The notes under the pieces: generated by a model
Database searches by the model: none
Told to the model about the DNA's origin: nothing
The model's input: the letters and a program-made list of their open reading frames with translations, nothing else
Program-made: the position numbers and the translations under genes
Shown: piece after piece, positions 33,106 to 43,273 of the stretch
How positions within the stretch are numbered: position 1 is the stretch's first letter
Layout: the number at the start of each line of letters is the position of its first letter
Source of the DNA: Anabaena sp. FACHB-1237
GTDB taxonomy: Bacteria; Cyanobacteriota; Cyanobacteriia; Cyanobacteriales; Nostocaceae
DNA: 64,000 nt
Assembly (NCBI RefSeq): GCF_014696225.1
Contig: NZ_JACJPV010000001.1
Coordinates: forward strand, 124,001-188,000
Direction: 5' to 3'

Positions 33106-33803
33106 CTAATCAATATCGTCAGATTATTAAAAAAAATCTTGAAGAATATGCTGATTTATTTGGTAAAGCTGAAAAAAAACTTGCATCTTTACAAGCTGAA
33201 TACTTAGAATTACAAGAATCTATTAAGAATATAGAAATACTGAAATCAGAATCATCTTTGCGAAAGCAAGAATTAGACCTGGAAACCATAAAAATAGAAG
33301 AGGATATTGAACAAATTACAACAGAAAATAAAAATCTCAAAAGTCAATTAGAAGAATTAAATCAGAGTAACCAAAACTTAACCAAGGTGAATTTACAACT
33401 AGAAAAAGAAAATGAAGAATTAAAACTATTAGAAAATCAATTATTTCTGTTACACAAAGAATATAAAGAATTAAAAGAATCTATTGAACATATAGAAATC
33501 TTAAAATCAGCATCAACCTTACGGAAGCAAGAATTAGAACAAGAAACAAGAAAACTAGAGGAAGATATTCAACGCATTTCTAAAGAGAATAAAAACCTTC
33601 AAACTCAAGTAGATACATTAAGTTATAATAATCAACAGCTAACTGAAGCTAATAGTAAGCTGAAAAAAGATAACAGAGATTTAAAGAATATATTAGATCA
33701 AATCAAACTTAAATTAACAATTCATATCAATAGTTTATTGAGATTAGAAGATAGTGAAATTCGCAAGGGTTTAATCAAGTTATTACAATCTATACAGGGT
33801 TAA
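33093..33803 (+). CDS. Coiled-coil protein with two 72-residue internal repeats
   Basis: 236 residues, almost entirely helical and charged, predicted coiled coil. Residues about 40-111 and 124-195 are a duplication: IKNIEILKSESSLRKQELD matches IEHIEILKSASTLRKQELE, and ENKNLKSQLEELNQSNQNL matches ENKNLQTQVDTLSYNNQQL. A short C-terminal domain ends RKGLIKLLQSIQG. There is no signal peptide. A strong ribosome-binding site (AGGAGG) lies nine bases before the ATG, partly inside the end of the HD pseudogene. It begins a three-gene run with 8- and 13-bp gaps. No function recognised. Confidence 0.75.
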   Translation: MDSLTNQYRQIIKKNLEEYADLFGKAEKKLASLQAEYLELQESIKNIEILKSESSLRKQELDLETIKIEEDIEQITTENKNLKSQLEELNQSNQNLTKVNLQLEKENEELKLLENQLFLLHKEYKELKESIEHIEILKSASTLRKQELEQETRKLEEDIQRISKENKNLQTQVDTLSYNNQQLTEANSKLKKDNRDLKNILDQIKLKLTIHINSLLRLEDSEIRKGLIKLLQSIQG

Positions 33804-33811
33804 TAATTTTT

Positions 33812-34249
33812 ATGGTTAATTATAAAAGTAAGAAAATTTTTCAAGGGATGACTTATTGTGAACTGCAAAAACATAACTCACAAAATAGAATTAAATTATC
33901 TCCAGAAGATCAAAAATGGTTAAAAGAGAATAATTATAAAAATATCAGATGGGAAAATGTTATTAGTCTATATAATCAAATTCAAGATTTTTTAGTGAAG
34001 TATCAGGTAGAAGATTTAACCCTGGAAGAATTATTTTTACAAGCGGATCATATTGGTAATAAATATCTCACAGAGGAAGAAATACAAGATTTTCAGCAAA
34101 AACTAGCAAAACAACTTAATGAAATTGCAGAAGAAATAGATAAACAGTTTCCTGATACAGAAATAGAAATTATTGATTTTAGTCAAAACACTAAATCTAA
34201 ACCCAGAAAAAAACGCAATCAAAAAACCTACAGAACTACTAAATTATAG
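33812..34249 (+). CDS. Hypothetical protein, middle gene of the coiled-coil/HNH operon
   Basis: 145 residues, charged and helical, with a strongly basic C-terminal tail (KSKPRKKRNQKTYRTTKL) that could contact nucleic acid. Residues about 73-100, LEELFLQADHIGNKYLTEEE, resemble the start of the next protein (IDELFKIADKIGNKRYHKLT), so the two share a module. Eight bases separate it from the coiled-coil gene and 13 from the HNH gene. Not recognised otherwise. Confidence 0.7.
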   Translation: MVNYKSKKIFQGMTYCELQKHNSQNRIKLSPEDQKWLKENNYKNIRWENVISLYNQIQDFLVKYQVEDLTLEELFLQADHIGNKYLTEEEIQDFQQKLAKQLNEIAEEIDKQFPDTEIEIIDFSQNTKSKPRKKRNQKTYRTTKL

Positions 34250-34262
34250 GAATCATAAAAAT

Positions 34263-34712
34263 ATGAAGTTAGAAAATAAAAATATTGACGAATTATTTAA
34301 AATAGCAGATAAAATTGGTAACAAGAGATATCATAAGCTGACAGCGCAAGATTTTGAGAATTATAAAAAATTCGACCATTGGAGATATATTAATGGTGAT
34401 TCAGAATGTGGAATAACTGAAGAAAGTAAAAATTGGGTAAGAGATAATTCTGATTGGTGTTGTCCAATTTGTGATCAGAAATACAAAGACGATAATGTGA
34501 GAACTATTGATCATAAGTTAGCAAGATCACAGTATCCCTGGTTATCATTAGAATTTAAAAATTTATGGGTTATTTGTCGAAATTGTAATTTGGAAAAGGG
34601 AGAAATGCACTGGTATGAATATGAACTTTATATTTTTAAAAAATATCCAGAAATTTATCCTTTTATAAAATCTGTACGTCCTGTTAGCTTATTACGTTCT
34701 TTAAAGGAATAA
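34263..34712 (+). CDS. HNH-type nuclease domain protein
   Basis: 149 residues. The C-terminal part carries an HNH/zinc-finger nuclease fold: WCCPICDQKYKD (zinc cysteines), RTIDHKLARSQYPWLS (first catalytic His after Asp), FKNLWVICRNCNLEKGEM (Asn and the second zinc pair). The N-terminus has the module IDELFKIADKIGNK shared with the preceding protein. I used the ATG at 34263 because upstream in-frame codons overlap the previous gene and AGGA precedes this ATG. It could be a nicking or restriction-type nuclease working with the two proteins encoded before it. Confidence 0.82.
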   Translation: MKLENKNIDELFKIADKIGNKRYHKLTAQDFENYKKFDHWRYINGDSECGITEESKNWVRDNSDWCCPICDQKYKDDNVRTIDHKLARSQYPWLSLEFKNLWVICRNCNLEKGEMHWYEYELYIFKKYPEIYPFIKSVRPVSLLRSLKE

Positions 34713-35050
34713 ATAAAAGGAAATTATGTAGAATGACAGGCGATCGCATTTTTGATTTAGAGTAAGGAGTGCGATCGCATTATCTAATGTAGATTTGAGA
34801 GCGATTTTTAATATTTTCAAGTCATATCCTAGTTTAACAATAAATGGAAGTAAGTACCATAATTAAACACTAAAAACCTGCCTAAAAAATTACCTACATC
34901 TATTTGCAACCATCAGCCATATCAAACAATAATCTCACGCCCAAACACAAAAATACTTAGTTCACTGCATATTTTCGCGCCTCTGCGTGAGAATTAAAAC
35001 ACATTTTCAGTCAACAATAAACTTTACTGCTGATAGCTAATCACTAATAA
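34713..35050. other. Spacer between the HNH operon and hemB
   Basis: Convergent spacer with two HIP1 octamers (GCGATCGC at about 34740 and 34772). No gene, terminator or structured RNA recognised. Confidence 0.45.
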
Positions 35051-36031
35051 CTAATTCAACCACCTAGCAGCATCTTTAGCATGGTAAGTTAAAATTAAAT
35101 CAGCACCAGCGCGCTTAAAACTAGTTAAAGTTTCCATTACTATTCTTTCTTCATCAACCCAACCATTTAAAGCCGCAGCTTTTACCATAGAATATTCACC
35201 GGACACATTATAAGCTGCCACAGGTAAATTACTAGCCTGCTTAACCTGCCAAATAATATCCATATAAGATAAAGCTGGTTTAACCATCAAAATATCCGCA
35301 CCTTCAGCTACATCTAATTCAATTTCTTTGATAGCTTCGCGGGAGTTACCAGGGTCCATTTGATAGGTGCGTCTATCTCCAAATTGAGGAGTAGAATCTG
35401 CTGCATCTCTAAAAGGTCCATAATAAGCAGAAGCATATTTAGCTGCATAAGACATAATAGGAATATCTATAAAACCTGCTTCATCTAAACCGGAACGAAT
35501 AGCTTGCACAAAACCGTCCATCATTCCCGAAGGTGCAATAATATCCGCACCAGCTTGCGCTTGAGAAACTGCGGTTTTTTTCAACAATTCTAAAGTAGGA
35601 TCATTTAATACTCTACCTGTTAAATCACCTGTTTGTAAATAACCACAATGACCATGACTTGTATACTCACACAGACAAGTATCATTAATCACTATTAAAT
35701 CAGGAACAGTATTTTTAACTGCGGTTGTGGCTTTTTGGACAATACCACAATCATGCCATGCACCAGTAGCTTCTATGTCTTTATCGGCGGGAATACCAAA
35801 TAAAATAATTGCGGGTATTCCTAAGTCATAAACTTCCTTAGCTTCTTCCACAATTTTATCTATTGAAAGCTGATAAACTCCTGGCATTGACTTTACTTCA
35901 TTAGCAATTTGTTCACCAGGAACTGCAAATAATGGATATATCAAATCACTAGTATTTACAACAGTTTCGCGCACCATACGACGTAATTGAGGATGAGTGC
36001 GTAAGCGACGAGGACGATGTATAGGAAACAT
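35051..36031 (-). CDS. hemB: Delta-aminolevulinic acid dehydratase (porphobilinogen synthase)
   Basis: Joins two 5-aminolevulinate molecules to porphobilinogen, feeding haem, chlorophyll, bilin and B12 synthesis. The 326-residue protein has the expected length. The metal-binding segment is [15 protein letters not shown], whose cysteines point to a zinc-containing catalytic site. The two active-site lysines lie in [14 protein letters not shown] and [18 protein letters not shown] and [15 protein letters not shown] are also family hallmarks. ATG start. Upstream are A+T-rich tandem repeats and a hairpin that may affect its promoter. Confidence 0.97.
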   Translation of the reverse strand: MFPIHRPRRLRTHPQLRRMVRETVVNTSDLIYPLFAVPGEQIANEVKSMPGVYQLSIDKIVEEAKEVYDLGIPAIILFGIPADKDIEATGAWHDCGIVQKATTAVKNTVPDLIVINDTCLCEYTSHGHCGYLQTGDLTGRVLNDPTLELLKKTAVSQAQAGADIIAPSGMMDGFVQAIRSGLDEAGFIDIPIMSYAAKYASAYYGPFRDAADSTPQFGDRRTYQMDPGNSREAIKEIELDVAEGADILMVKPALSYMDIIWQVKQASNLPVAAYNVSGEYSMVKAAALNGWVDEERIVMETLTSFKRAGADLILTYHAKDAARWLN

Positions 36032-36339
36032 GGCTTTTTGTCAATTAAAAAAATAAAAATGGACGCAAAAAAAACCGTCACAAAAACTAGTTTTGTGTTG
36101 ACTTTATTCAGGGAAACTACAAACAGTGCTTTTAACTGTCTTTTGCCCTGCTCTTCATGAAGTGGTGGGGCAATTTTGTATTTTACATCTTTATGGACAT
36201 TTTCCTGGATTTTTTTGCGAAAATATCAAAAAAATATTTCAAAAATATTTCAAAAATATCGAACATATTTTCTCATTAAGTAGTGATTCAAAGTAAATTG
36301 TATATTTAGGAAGGTAACTTAGGAAAGGGTTTTTATGAA
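36032..36339. other. hemB upstream region with hairpin and 11-bp tandem repeat
   Basis: TTGCCC (36143-36148) pairs with GGGCAA (36168-36173) around CTCTTCATGAAG, followed by TTTT, a terminator-like hairpin on the + strand that lies in the hemB upstream region. A CAAAAATATTT unit repeats about three times at 36225-36260. No open frame. Confidence 0.5.
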
Positions 36340-38028
36340 CTATTTAGTATCATTTACCCCATCTGCCGTAATAAAAATCACTAAGTTGTGAAATCTCTTT
36401 AATGTTGGCCGATGTCCCACACTAATAAAAGTAGTACCACTTTGTAACAGTAAATCATAAAGACTAGCTTCATTTTGTTCATCTAGGGCACTGGTAGCTT
36501 CATCTAAGATGACATATTTAGGTTTGCTTACTAAAAACCTAGCAAAAGCGAGTCTTTGCTGTTCTCCTAAAGATAATACCTCACTCCAATCCTGTTCTAC
36601 ATCAAAACCACCAAATCTCATATCTAAATCTAATAAATTGACTTTTTGGAGAATTTCATGTAATTGATGATCAGTTAAATGACTATTACCAAAAGGGTAA
36701 AATAGTTGATCTCGTAAACTTCCTAACATCATATAAGGACGTTGGGGTAAAAATAGCATTTCTGATAATTCTGGACGAAAAATCACACCAGTACCGCTAT
36801 TCCATAACCCAGCAACAGCACGTAATAAGGAACTTTTCCCACAACCACTTTCTCCCATAATTAATAATCCCTGGCCTGTAGCTAATGTAATAGACAAATT
36901 TCTAAATAGGGTTTTTTCATAGTTAGGAGTTTGTAAGGTGAGATTTTCTACTGCTATTTTATTACTAGGAATAATTTTAATTACTTCCTGTGGTTCTACC
37001 AAAATGTGACGATTTTTTAAAGAATGATTTAATAAATATAAACGATTAATAGAAGCAGCAAATTTGGTAAATTTCTCAAATTGATACATAATTACATTTA
37101 CAGAAAAAGCCACTTGTCCAAAAGCACCTCCAGCTTCCACTACTTTTCCTACCAGAATTTCTCCACTTAATACTTGATTTCCTAAAATAATTGCGGGAAT
37201 GATCACTGGTAAATAACTAAATTGGTATTTGAAAATATTTAGATACACCTCTGACCATAAAATTAGTTTTTGGAAGTTTTGAAACACTTCTTGAAAAATT
37301 AATTTAATTTTATTATCTTCTTGGATAATGCCATTATAAAAAGCGATAGATTCGGCATTTTCTCTAATTCTCACTAGTCCGAATCGAAAATTAGCTTCTT
37401 TTTTTAGTTGCTCATAATTTAGATTAGTTAATTTTTTTCCATAAAAACCAATAGTTAAGGCATAAGCTAAAATAGAGTAAATTACTAAGGCAAAAACTAA
37501 ACTTTGAGAAATAGACCAAAGAATAATACTAAAAGTACCAACTACAAAGATAGACTCCACAATATTTACTAAAAATTGTAAACATTGTTGACAAAAATTA
37601 GCGATATCCTCAGAAATACGTTGATCGGGATTATCAATATCTTTATAAAGATAGGTTAAGTCATAAAATGAGCGATCGCTAAAATACTTATCTAAGAAAA
37701 AATTAGTTAACCACCTGCGCCAATAAATGCCCAAAGTTTCTCTTACGTAACCATAACCAGAATTAAATAATCCAAAAATCATGATTCCGGCCAAAACTAG
37801 CAAAATGCCTTGCCAAAAACCTGGACTATTTTTAGCTGCAAGGGATGTAATTAAATTACCCTGAACAGTATTTAAAACTACCTTGAGTTGTGTATTAGCA
37901 AATAAAAGGACACCGAGAAATACTAACAAAGCCAAAGCACCTTGTTGTTCATTGCCAAACCAATAGAGTTTAGCGATCGACCAAAACCGCTTAACAGATT
38001 GAAACTTAAATCTTTTGCGTAAATTCAT
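36340..38028 (-). CDS. ABC transporter, fused permease/ATPase (BacA/SbmA/ABCD-like)
   Basis: 562 residues combining a six-helix membrane domain (about 1-330) with an ATPase (about 345-562). The membrane domain has the family signature YKDIDNPDQRISEDI, typical of the ABC_membrane_2 group that includes SbmA/BacA peptide and cobalamin uptake proteins and peroxisomal ABCD transporters. ATPase motifs are GESGCGKSSLLRA (Walker A), LSLGEQQRLAFAR (signature), YVILDEATSALDE (Walker B) and SVGHR (switch His). It functions as a homodimer; the substrate is unknown. Divergent from an MFS transporter gene across 124 bp. Confidence 0.9.
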   Translation of the reverse strand: MNLRKRFKFQSVKRFWSIAKLYWFGNEQQGALALLVFLGVLLFANTQLKVVLNTVQGNLITSLAAKNSPGFWQGILLVLAGIMIFGLFNSGYGYVRETLGIYWRRWLTNFFLDKYFSDRSFYDLTYLYKDIDNPDQRISEDIANFCQQCLQFLVNIVESIFVVGTFSIILWSISQSLVFALVIYSILAYALTIGFYGKKLTNLNYEQLKKEANFRFGLVRIRENAESIAFYNGIIQEDNKIKLIFQEVFQNFQKLILWSEVYLNIFKYQFSYLPVIIPAIILGNQVLSGEILVGKVVEAGGAFGQVAFSVNVIMYQFEKFTKFAASINRLYLLNHSLKNRHILVEPQEVIKIIPSNKIAVENLTLQTPNYEKTLFRNLSITLATGQGLLIMGESGCGKSSLLRAVAGLWNSGTGVIFRPELSEMLFLPQRPYMMLGSLRDQLFYPFGNSHLTDHQLHEILQKVNLLDLDMRFGGFDVEQDWSEVLSLGEQQRLAFARFLVSKPKYVILDEATSALDEQNEASLYDLLLQSGTTFISVGHRPTLKRFHNLVIFITADGVNDTK

Positions 38029-38152
38029 AAAAACCCGGCAACCTATAAAATAGAAATTAATGACTTAATCAAACTACTCAGGTTTACTGACACAAATTAG
38101 GTTAGTATCATAACTGAATATCAATATTACATATCATTGAGAATATAGGACA

Positions 38153-39415
38153 ATGCGTAATTTCACATTCATTTGGATAGGACAACTAATATCACTAATT
38201 GGCACATGGATGGCATCCTTCGCCCTAGACATTTGGGTATTTCAAAAAACTGGATCTGCTACCCAATTTGCTCTGGTTACAATTACCACCAGCTTACCAC
38301 TAGTTTTAGTCTCACCCATAGCAGGAACATTAATAGACCGATGGAATCGCCGATGGACTGTAATTATTAGTGATGCTTGTATAGGAATATGTATTCTTAT
38401 CTTCACCATTTCAGTGAGTACAGGTCAATTACAAGTATGGCACATATATTTAATTAACACATTTATATCCCTTTTTAGTGGGTTTCAGAATCCCGCCTAC
38501 AAAGCCTTAATTACCTGCTTAGTACCAATAGAAAAACTACATAAAGTAAGTGGTATGGTACAATTAGCCTTTGGTATTCAACAAATAGCATCCCCCTTAC
38601 TAGCAGGTTTATTACTTTCTATCATAGATATTCAAGGTATTCTCATCATTGACCTAAGTACAGTTATCATTGCTTTAATTCCACTACTGATGACTAAAGT
38701 AGTAGAAATTTCTCAATATCCTGTAGAAGAAACCCAAAAAGTATCATTTTGGCAAGAAATGATTTATGGATGGAAATACCTGCAAGAAAGTTCTGGACTG
38801 CTAGAATTTTTAATCCTCTATACTATTTATCAATTTTTAGTAGGTTGTGTTTTTGTTCTAGCTTATCCACTAGTTTTATCCCTCACTACCTCCTCACAAC
38901 TAGGAATAATCATGTTTGTTGGTGGGTTAGGAATACTCACAACCTCACTAATTATCAGTAAATGGGGGAATCAATGGGAAAACCTGACGAATATAGTCAT
39001 CACAGCTATGATATTCAGTGGATTATGGATAGCGATCGCCGGATTACGTCCTTCCATATTACAAATTAGTATATGTACCCTCCTATTTTTTCTCTGTAGT
39101 CCCATCATCAACGGCTTAACCCAAGTCATCTTCCAGAAAAAAGTCCCCCCTCAAGTACAAGGCAGAATTTTCGCCATCACTGGTGCAATTTCCACCGCCG
39201 GTTTACCAGTAGCCGCCGTATTTGCTGCCCCCCTAGCAGACAACATTTTAGAACCACTCATGGACTTTAACGGTCCTTGGGCAAACAACATCATCGGACA
39301 AATCATTGGTTCAGGTCCAGGAAGAGGTATAGCCCTATTATTTGTTATCTTAGGATTATTCACCTTAATAATCACATTGATTGGTTCACAATATCCCACC
39401 ATTCGTAAATTATGA
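38153..39415 (+). CDS. MFS transporter, MFS_3/enterobactin-exporter-like
   Basis: A 420-residue major facilitator with about twelve membrane helices. The helix 2-3 loop motif is AGTLIDRWNRRWTVIISD, typical of the MFS_3 group (drug and siderophore exporters). The late segment LEPLMDFNGPWANNIIGQII followed by GPGRGIALLFVI is shared with the paralogue at 41671-43071. ATG start. Substrate unknown. It lies beside a GH13 glycosidase gene on the opposite strand. Confidence 0.88.
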   Translation: MRNFTFIWIGQLISLIGTWMASFALDIWVFQKTGSATQFALVTITTSLPLVLVSPIAGTLIDRWNRRWTVIISDACIGICILIFTISVSTGQLQVWHIYLINTFISLFSGFQNPAYKALITCLVPIEKLHKVSGMVQLAFGIQQIASPLLAGLLLSIIDIQGILIIDLSTVIIALIPLLMTKVVEISQYPVEETQKVSFWQEMIYGWKYLQESSGLLEFLILYTIYQFLVGCVFVLAYPLVLSLTTSSQLGIIMFVGGLGILTTSLIISKWGNQWENLTNIVITAMIFSGLWIAIAGLRPSILQISICTLLFFLCSPIINGLTQVIFQKKVPPQVQGRIFAITGAISTAGLPVAAVFAAPLADNILEPLMDFNGPWANNIIGQIIGSGPGRGIALLFVILGLFTLIITLIGSQYPTIRKL

Positions 39416-39445
39416 TTTAGGTAATTGGCAATTGCCAATTGCCAA

Positions 39446-41470
39446 TTAGTCTCTTAACAACTCCCCCAACACAAAAGTAAATGGTGGTAACAAAATCCGC
39501 ATTCCACCATTGGTAAAATGTAACCCACCACCAGCCGTAGCCAACAGTAAATTAACACCAGAAAACTCACCATACCAATCAGGAATTTTTACATCCTCTT
39601 CAGAAATAGAATTTCCGCTCAAATTCATCGCCACAAATAACCATTTTTCCCCCTCATCACCATGAATTAACACACACCATAAACCATTATTTCTTGAAAA
39701 TAATAAAGTTCTCACCCCTTCATAAAACAAAGGATGATGAAAGCGAATATTTGCTAATTGGTGAATAATTTTAAAAGTGGGATTATCTTGACTATAAGAA
39801 ACAAAAGATTGGCGATTAATTGGACCAAAAATCCATACACAACCAGGATTTTCAAACATATCTTCCCGCACATAACAATCATGGCCAATAGTTTCCCCGG
39901 TTTCCTGTTTTTGGTGAAAACCTAAAGCCCCAGAATATTCCTGTTCAGTACCCTGATACATATAGGGAACTTGGGGACCCAAAATCAAACAAGCTAAACC
40001 GAAATGTAACCTAATTCTAGCTTCCTCTGCATTTCCTAAACGACTTAAAAACTGATGAAAAATTCTGGTAGTATCTTGATTATCCAAAAACATCAAATTA
40101 TTTTGCCACCCACCAGAATAAATTTCTGAAGGTTCTAAAAAACCACAAAAATAGTCAGCTAAACCTCCCAACCAATGTGGATTATCAAACGAACGTTTCA
40201 CCGCATAATATGTGGGATAATCAATCATATTAGTGAACTTAGCATCATTGTATTCCAGCACTTCTGCATGGTTACTACCTGCGTGTTCAGCAATCTGTAA
40301 AAACTTATTTTTACCTAAAAATTTTGCATATCTATCAATTTCTTCCACACAAGGTTGCCAAAAATCTAAACCAATATGTCGCGCTGAATCATATCGCAAC
40401 CCATCCACATCTGTTTCTGCAATCCAATATTTTAAATGTTGAATTAATAACTCTCTGACATAACTTGTTTCCGTGCGCCAATCTTCCAAAAAACCAAATA
40501 ATCTTTGATTGATCATATCAGTATATTCAGGACCATGAAACAAGCAAGTATTCCGTGCTTCTATAGGATAAGGTAAAACCGCCTCTGGATCACCCTGTAT
40601 ATACTTAAATTCCCCTCCAGGAGGACCACCATACTGTTCCCAATTAATACTATCAGTAATGTGATTATTAACCACATCTAAAATTACATAAATATCAACA
40701 TCATGAGCTTTTTTGACTAATTCCTTGACACAGTTAAGTGTACCCAAACGAGGATCAACCATTAACAGATGAATAGGATGATAACCATGATAACCATCCG
40801 GTGCATTTACATAAACTGGACTTAAAATAATAACTTTCACTCCGAGAGATTTTAAATAATCTATCTTTTCAGTTACACCACGAATTGTGCCACCATGACT
40901 GGTATAAGGTGAAGCAGGATCATATTTAACTCTACCTAAACCTGCAAGATTAACTTGAGAACTACGGGCAAATCTATCAATAATAATAGAGTAAAATACT
41001 CGTGATTGCCAGCTTTTTGGACTAGGTGTAGTTTCCCCCTTTGGTAATGGTCCATAGAGGGGTTTACCATCTACAAAACCCAAAAACGTGGCAGGTATTT
41101 CTGTCATACTCTGAGGTGCTTCATCACAAACTAATATACACCTTGATTCTCGACTAGTATATTCATTACCAAAATCATCAATATATCCTAGTCTATATTT
41201 ATAATCTCCACCATTACCAATAGGCGGTAAAGTTACAGAAAATAATTTAAAACCATTTTCCAAAATTCTTTCACTGTGTGCTGTAATTCTACCAGAATCA
41301 CTGTATCCTTTTTGATCATGTATTTGATATGCTATTTGTCCTATTTTGGGATTTTTGGACAGGGAAACACCAAAATGAATACATATTTTCTCATCACTTC
41401 TAAAAACCCAATTAAAGGGTGCTGTATGATGATCTAAATGCAGTTCACAATATTCATCAAAATAACGCAT
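39446..41470 (-). CDS. Alpha-amylase family (GH13) glycoside hydrolase
   Basis: 674 residues with no signal peptide. An N-terminal beta-sandwich (about 1-130) precedes the TIM barrel. GH13 regions are DVVNNH (I), DGLRYDSARH (II, nucleophile Asp), FLQIAEHAGSN (III, acid/base Glu) and LDNQDTTR (IV, transition-state Asp, where the usual NHD is NQD). It probably acts on alpha-glucans such as glycogen or maltodextrins in the cytoplasm. The missing region IV histidine may alter specificity. Its stop is 30 bp from the converging MFS gene, and a second MFS gene lies upstream on the same strand. Confidence 0.92.
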   Translation of the reverse strand: MRYFDEYCELHLDHHTAPFNWVFRSDEKICIHFGVSLSKNPKIGQIAYQIHDQKGYSDSGRITAHSERILENGFKLFSVTLPPIGNGGDYKYRLGYIDDFGNEYTSRESRCILVCDEAPQSMTEIPATFLGFVDGKPLYGPLPKGETTPSPKSWQSRVFYSIIIDRFARSSQVNLAGLGRVKYDPASPYTSHGGTIRGVTEKIDYLKSLGVKVIILSPVYVNAPDGYHGYHPIHLLMVDPRLGTLNCVKELVKKAHDVDIYVILDVVNNHITDSINWEQYGGPPGGEFKYIQGDPEAVLPYPIEARNTCLFHGPEYTDMINQRLFGFLEDWRTETSYVRELLIQHLKYWIAETDVDGLRYDSARHIGLDFWQPCVEEIDRYAKFLGKNKFLQIAEHAGSNHAEVLEYNDAKFTNMIDYPTYYAVKRSFDNPHWLGGLADYFCGFLEPSEIYSGGWQNNLMFLDNQDTTRIFHQFLSRLGNAEEARIRLHFGLACLILGPQVPYMYQGTEQEYSGALGFHQKQETGETIGHDCYVREDMFENPGCVWIFGPINRQSFVSYSQDNPTFKIIHQLANIRFHHPLFYEGVRTLLFSRNNGLWCVLIHGDEGEKWLFVAMNLSGNSISEEDVKIPDWYGEFSGVNLLLATAGGGLHFTNGGMRILLPPFTFVLGELLRD

Positions 41471-41670
41471 AAATTTATTTTTCTCCCCCAGATTTTGCTG
41501 ACTGATGATGTGAGAATGAACAATTAATTGTTGATTATCCAGACTATAACTTCTGCGTAATGTAAATGTAGAAGTGTAACAGTTAAAATTATAACCTCTT
41601 ATAACTTATAAAACTAAGTAACAACTGAGGATACATGGTAGCATCCTCAATCATACTATGTGAAGCTATC

Positions 41671-43071
41671 TTACGAGTTAGTAATTTTATCAGATTCTTC
41701 TATTGTATTAGCTATTGTAGTAGCTGTAGTATTTAGCCATTGCTCATCCATTTTAGGCATTGACCATTTTTGATCAGATTGCCGAAAATAAAAGTAATTG
41801 TATAATAACATAGCAGTGATTAACATAAGTAATCCTTCTAATATCATCAACAAACCGATACCACGACCTTGACCAATTTCTATAATTTGTCCTACTGTAC
41901 TAGCTAATAAGCCACCATTAGATAACATTGGTTCTAGCATACCATCAGCTAGGGGACTAGCACTAAGATTACCACAAGCTAATCCTAATCCTGTCACTGC
42001 TCCTAATAGTGAAAGTACACGACCTTGGACTTTAGGATGTACACTAGTTTGCCAAATTGTATAGTTCGTACTTAAAACAATAGGAATGGTAAAGAAAGAT
42101 ATAAAAAGACCTACTGCTATAGTAGGAATAAAGGGTTTAAACCCAGCAATTATTAAAGCAACACCATTAAGTGCAGAAAATACAAAGAGGGTTAATATAG
42201 ATTTTTTTCCTCCTCCCCAAATACTCATAAATACACTACCAACTACCATACCACAGCCAGCAATTGACATCACTGTACCAAAAGTTATTGTGGAAGCGAA
42301 TGATAAAATCAACGGATCAATTAACACCGTAGTCATACCACTAATAAAAAAGTGTAGTGTCATAAATACTAGCAGAATTACCAAGACAAAGTGACCAGAA
42401 ATACTTGCCCAACCGTAAGCAATTTCCTGGAAAACTGTCAGTCGTTGACTCAAATTATTATCAGAAGATTCAGGTTCAGGAATTTTGATAATAGATAATA
42501 TTATTAAAGCAATGATATAGCTAGAAAAATCAAGTACTAGTAATCCTTGTAGTTCTATTGCGCCTATTAGTATACCTGCTAAAATTGGTGCTGTTAATTG
42601 TCCTACTGCTGTACTTAATTGTATTAAACCATTGGCTCTACCTATTTGATCGTTTTTTACCATCATGGTAACTGCTGCTGATTTGGCAATCATTTGGAAA
42701 GAACCACATAGTGATGTGATAAAGGCAGAAATGTAGGTATGCCACACTTCTAAATAATTTGTAAATAGTAGTATTGCTAACGTTAATGTCACTATTGCAG
42801 CTACCATATCACTGATGATAATAATAACCTGACGATTCCATCTATCTACTAATGCACCCACTACAGGTGTAATTAATACTCCTGGTAATGTTGTCAAAAA
42901 TATTACTACACTTAACTGTGTAACTGCGTGAGTATGTTGATATACCCAAATACTCAGTCCAAACCCTGTCAGACGGTTGCCAATTTCTGACAAAGATTGT
43001 CCACCCCAGAAGAGAAAAAATGTTCGTATCTCTAGGATGAAGTTAATTAGTTGATGGAAATATCTAATCAT
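41671..43071 (-). CDS. MFS transporter, paralogue of the 38153 gene
   Basis: About 466 residues with twelve predicted membrane helices. The loop motif VGALVDRWNRQVIIIISD and the late motif LEPMLSNGGLLASTVGQII with GQGRGIGLLMIL align with the MFS protein at 38153-39415, so the two arose by duplication. The frame extends to a TTG at 43113, but I prefer the ATG at 43071 (MIRYFHQL). A 30-residue C-terminal tail beyond the last helix is extra. Substrate unknown. Confidence 0.85.
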   Translation of the reverse strand: MIRYFHQLINFILEIRTFFLFWGGQSLSEIGNRLTGFGLSIWVYQHTHAVTQLSVVIFLTTLPGVLITPVVGALVDRWNRQVIIIISDMVAAIVTLTLAILLFTNYLEVWHTYISAFITSLCGSFQMIAKSAAVTMMVKNDQIGRANGLIQLSTAVGQLTAPILAGILIGAIELQGLLVLDFSSYIIALIILSIIKIPEPESSDNNLSQRLTVFQEIAYGWASISGHFVLVILLVFMTLHFFISGMTTVLIDPLILSFASTITFGTVMSIAGCGMVVGSVFMSIWGGGKKSILTLFVFSALNGVALIIAGFKPFIPTIAVGLFISFFTIPIVLSTNYTIWQTSVHPKVQGRVLSLLGAVTGLGLACGNLSASPLADGMLEPMLSNGGLLASTVGQIIEIGQGRGIGLLMILEGLLMLITAMLLYNYFYFRQSDQKWSMPKMDEQWLNTTATTIANTIEESDKITNS

Positions 43072-43217
43072 ATAAACAGTAATGAATGTGGGAATTATAA
43101 CTCTTTTTATCAATAATCAGTATTTTTTGATGCTAGAGTTGTGATAGCATTATACAACCTCTGGTCAAAAACTGTCTCAAAATTTTTGAATTAGTTATCA
43201 CCAGTCAGGAGTCAGTA

Positions 43218-43262
43218 GGGCCGCCGTTGTTGTTTTTGTTGTTGTTGTTTTTGTTCAACCCT
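43218..43262. repeat. GTT-type microsatellite
   Basis: CCGTTGTTGTTTTTGTTGTT and more TGTT units in about 45 bp, flanked by heptamer repeats (AGTCAGGAGTCAG). Polymorphic-looking simple sequence. Confidence 0.7.
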
Positions 43263-43273
43263 ACCGCACTCCG

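Noticed and set aside
43218-43262. Coding origin for the GTT microsatellite
   Set aside because: It lies outside any supported gene and is simple sequence.
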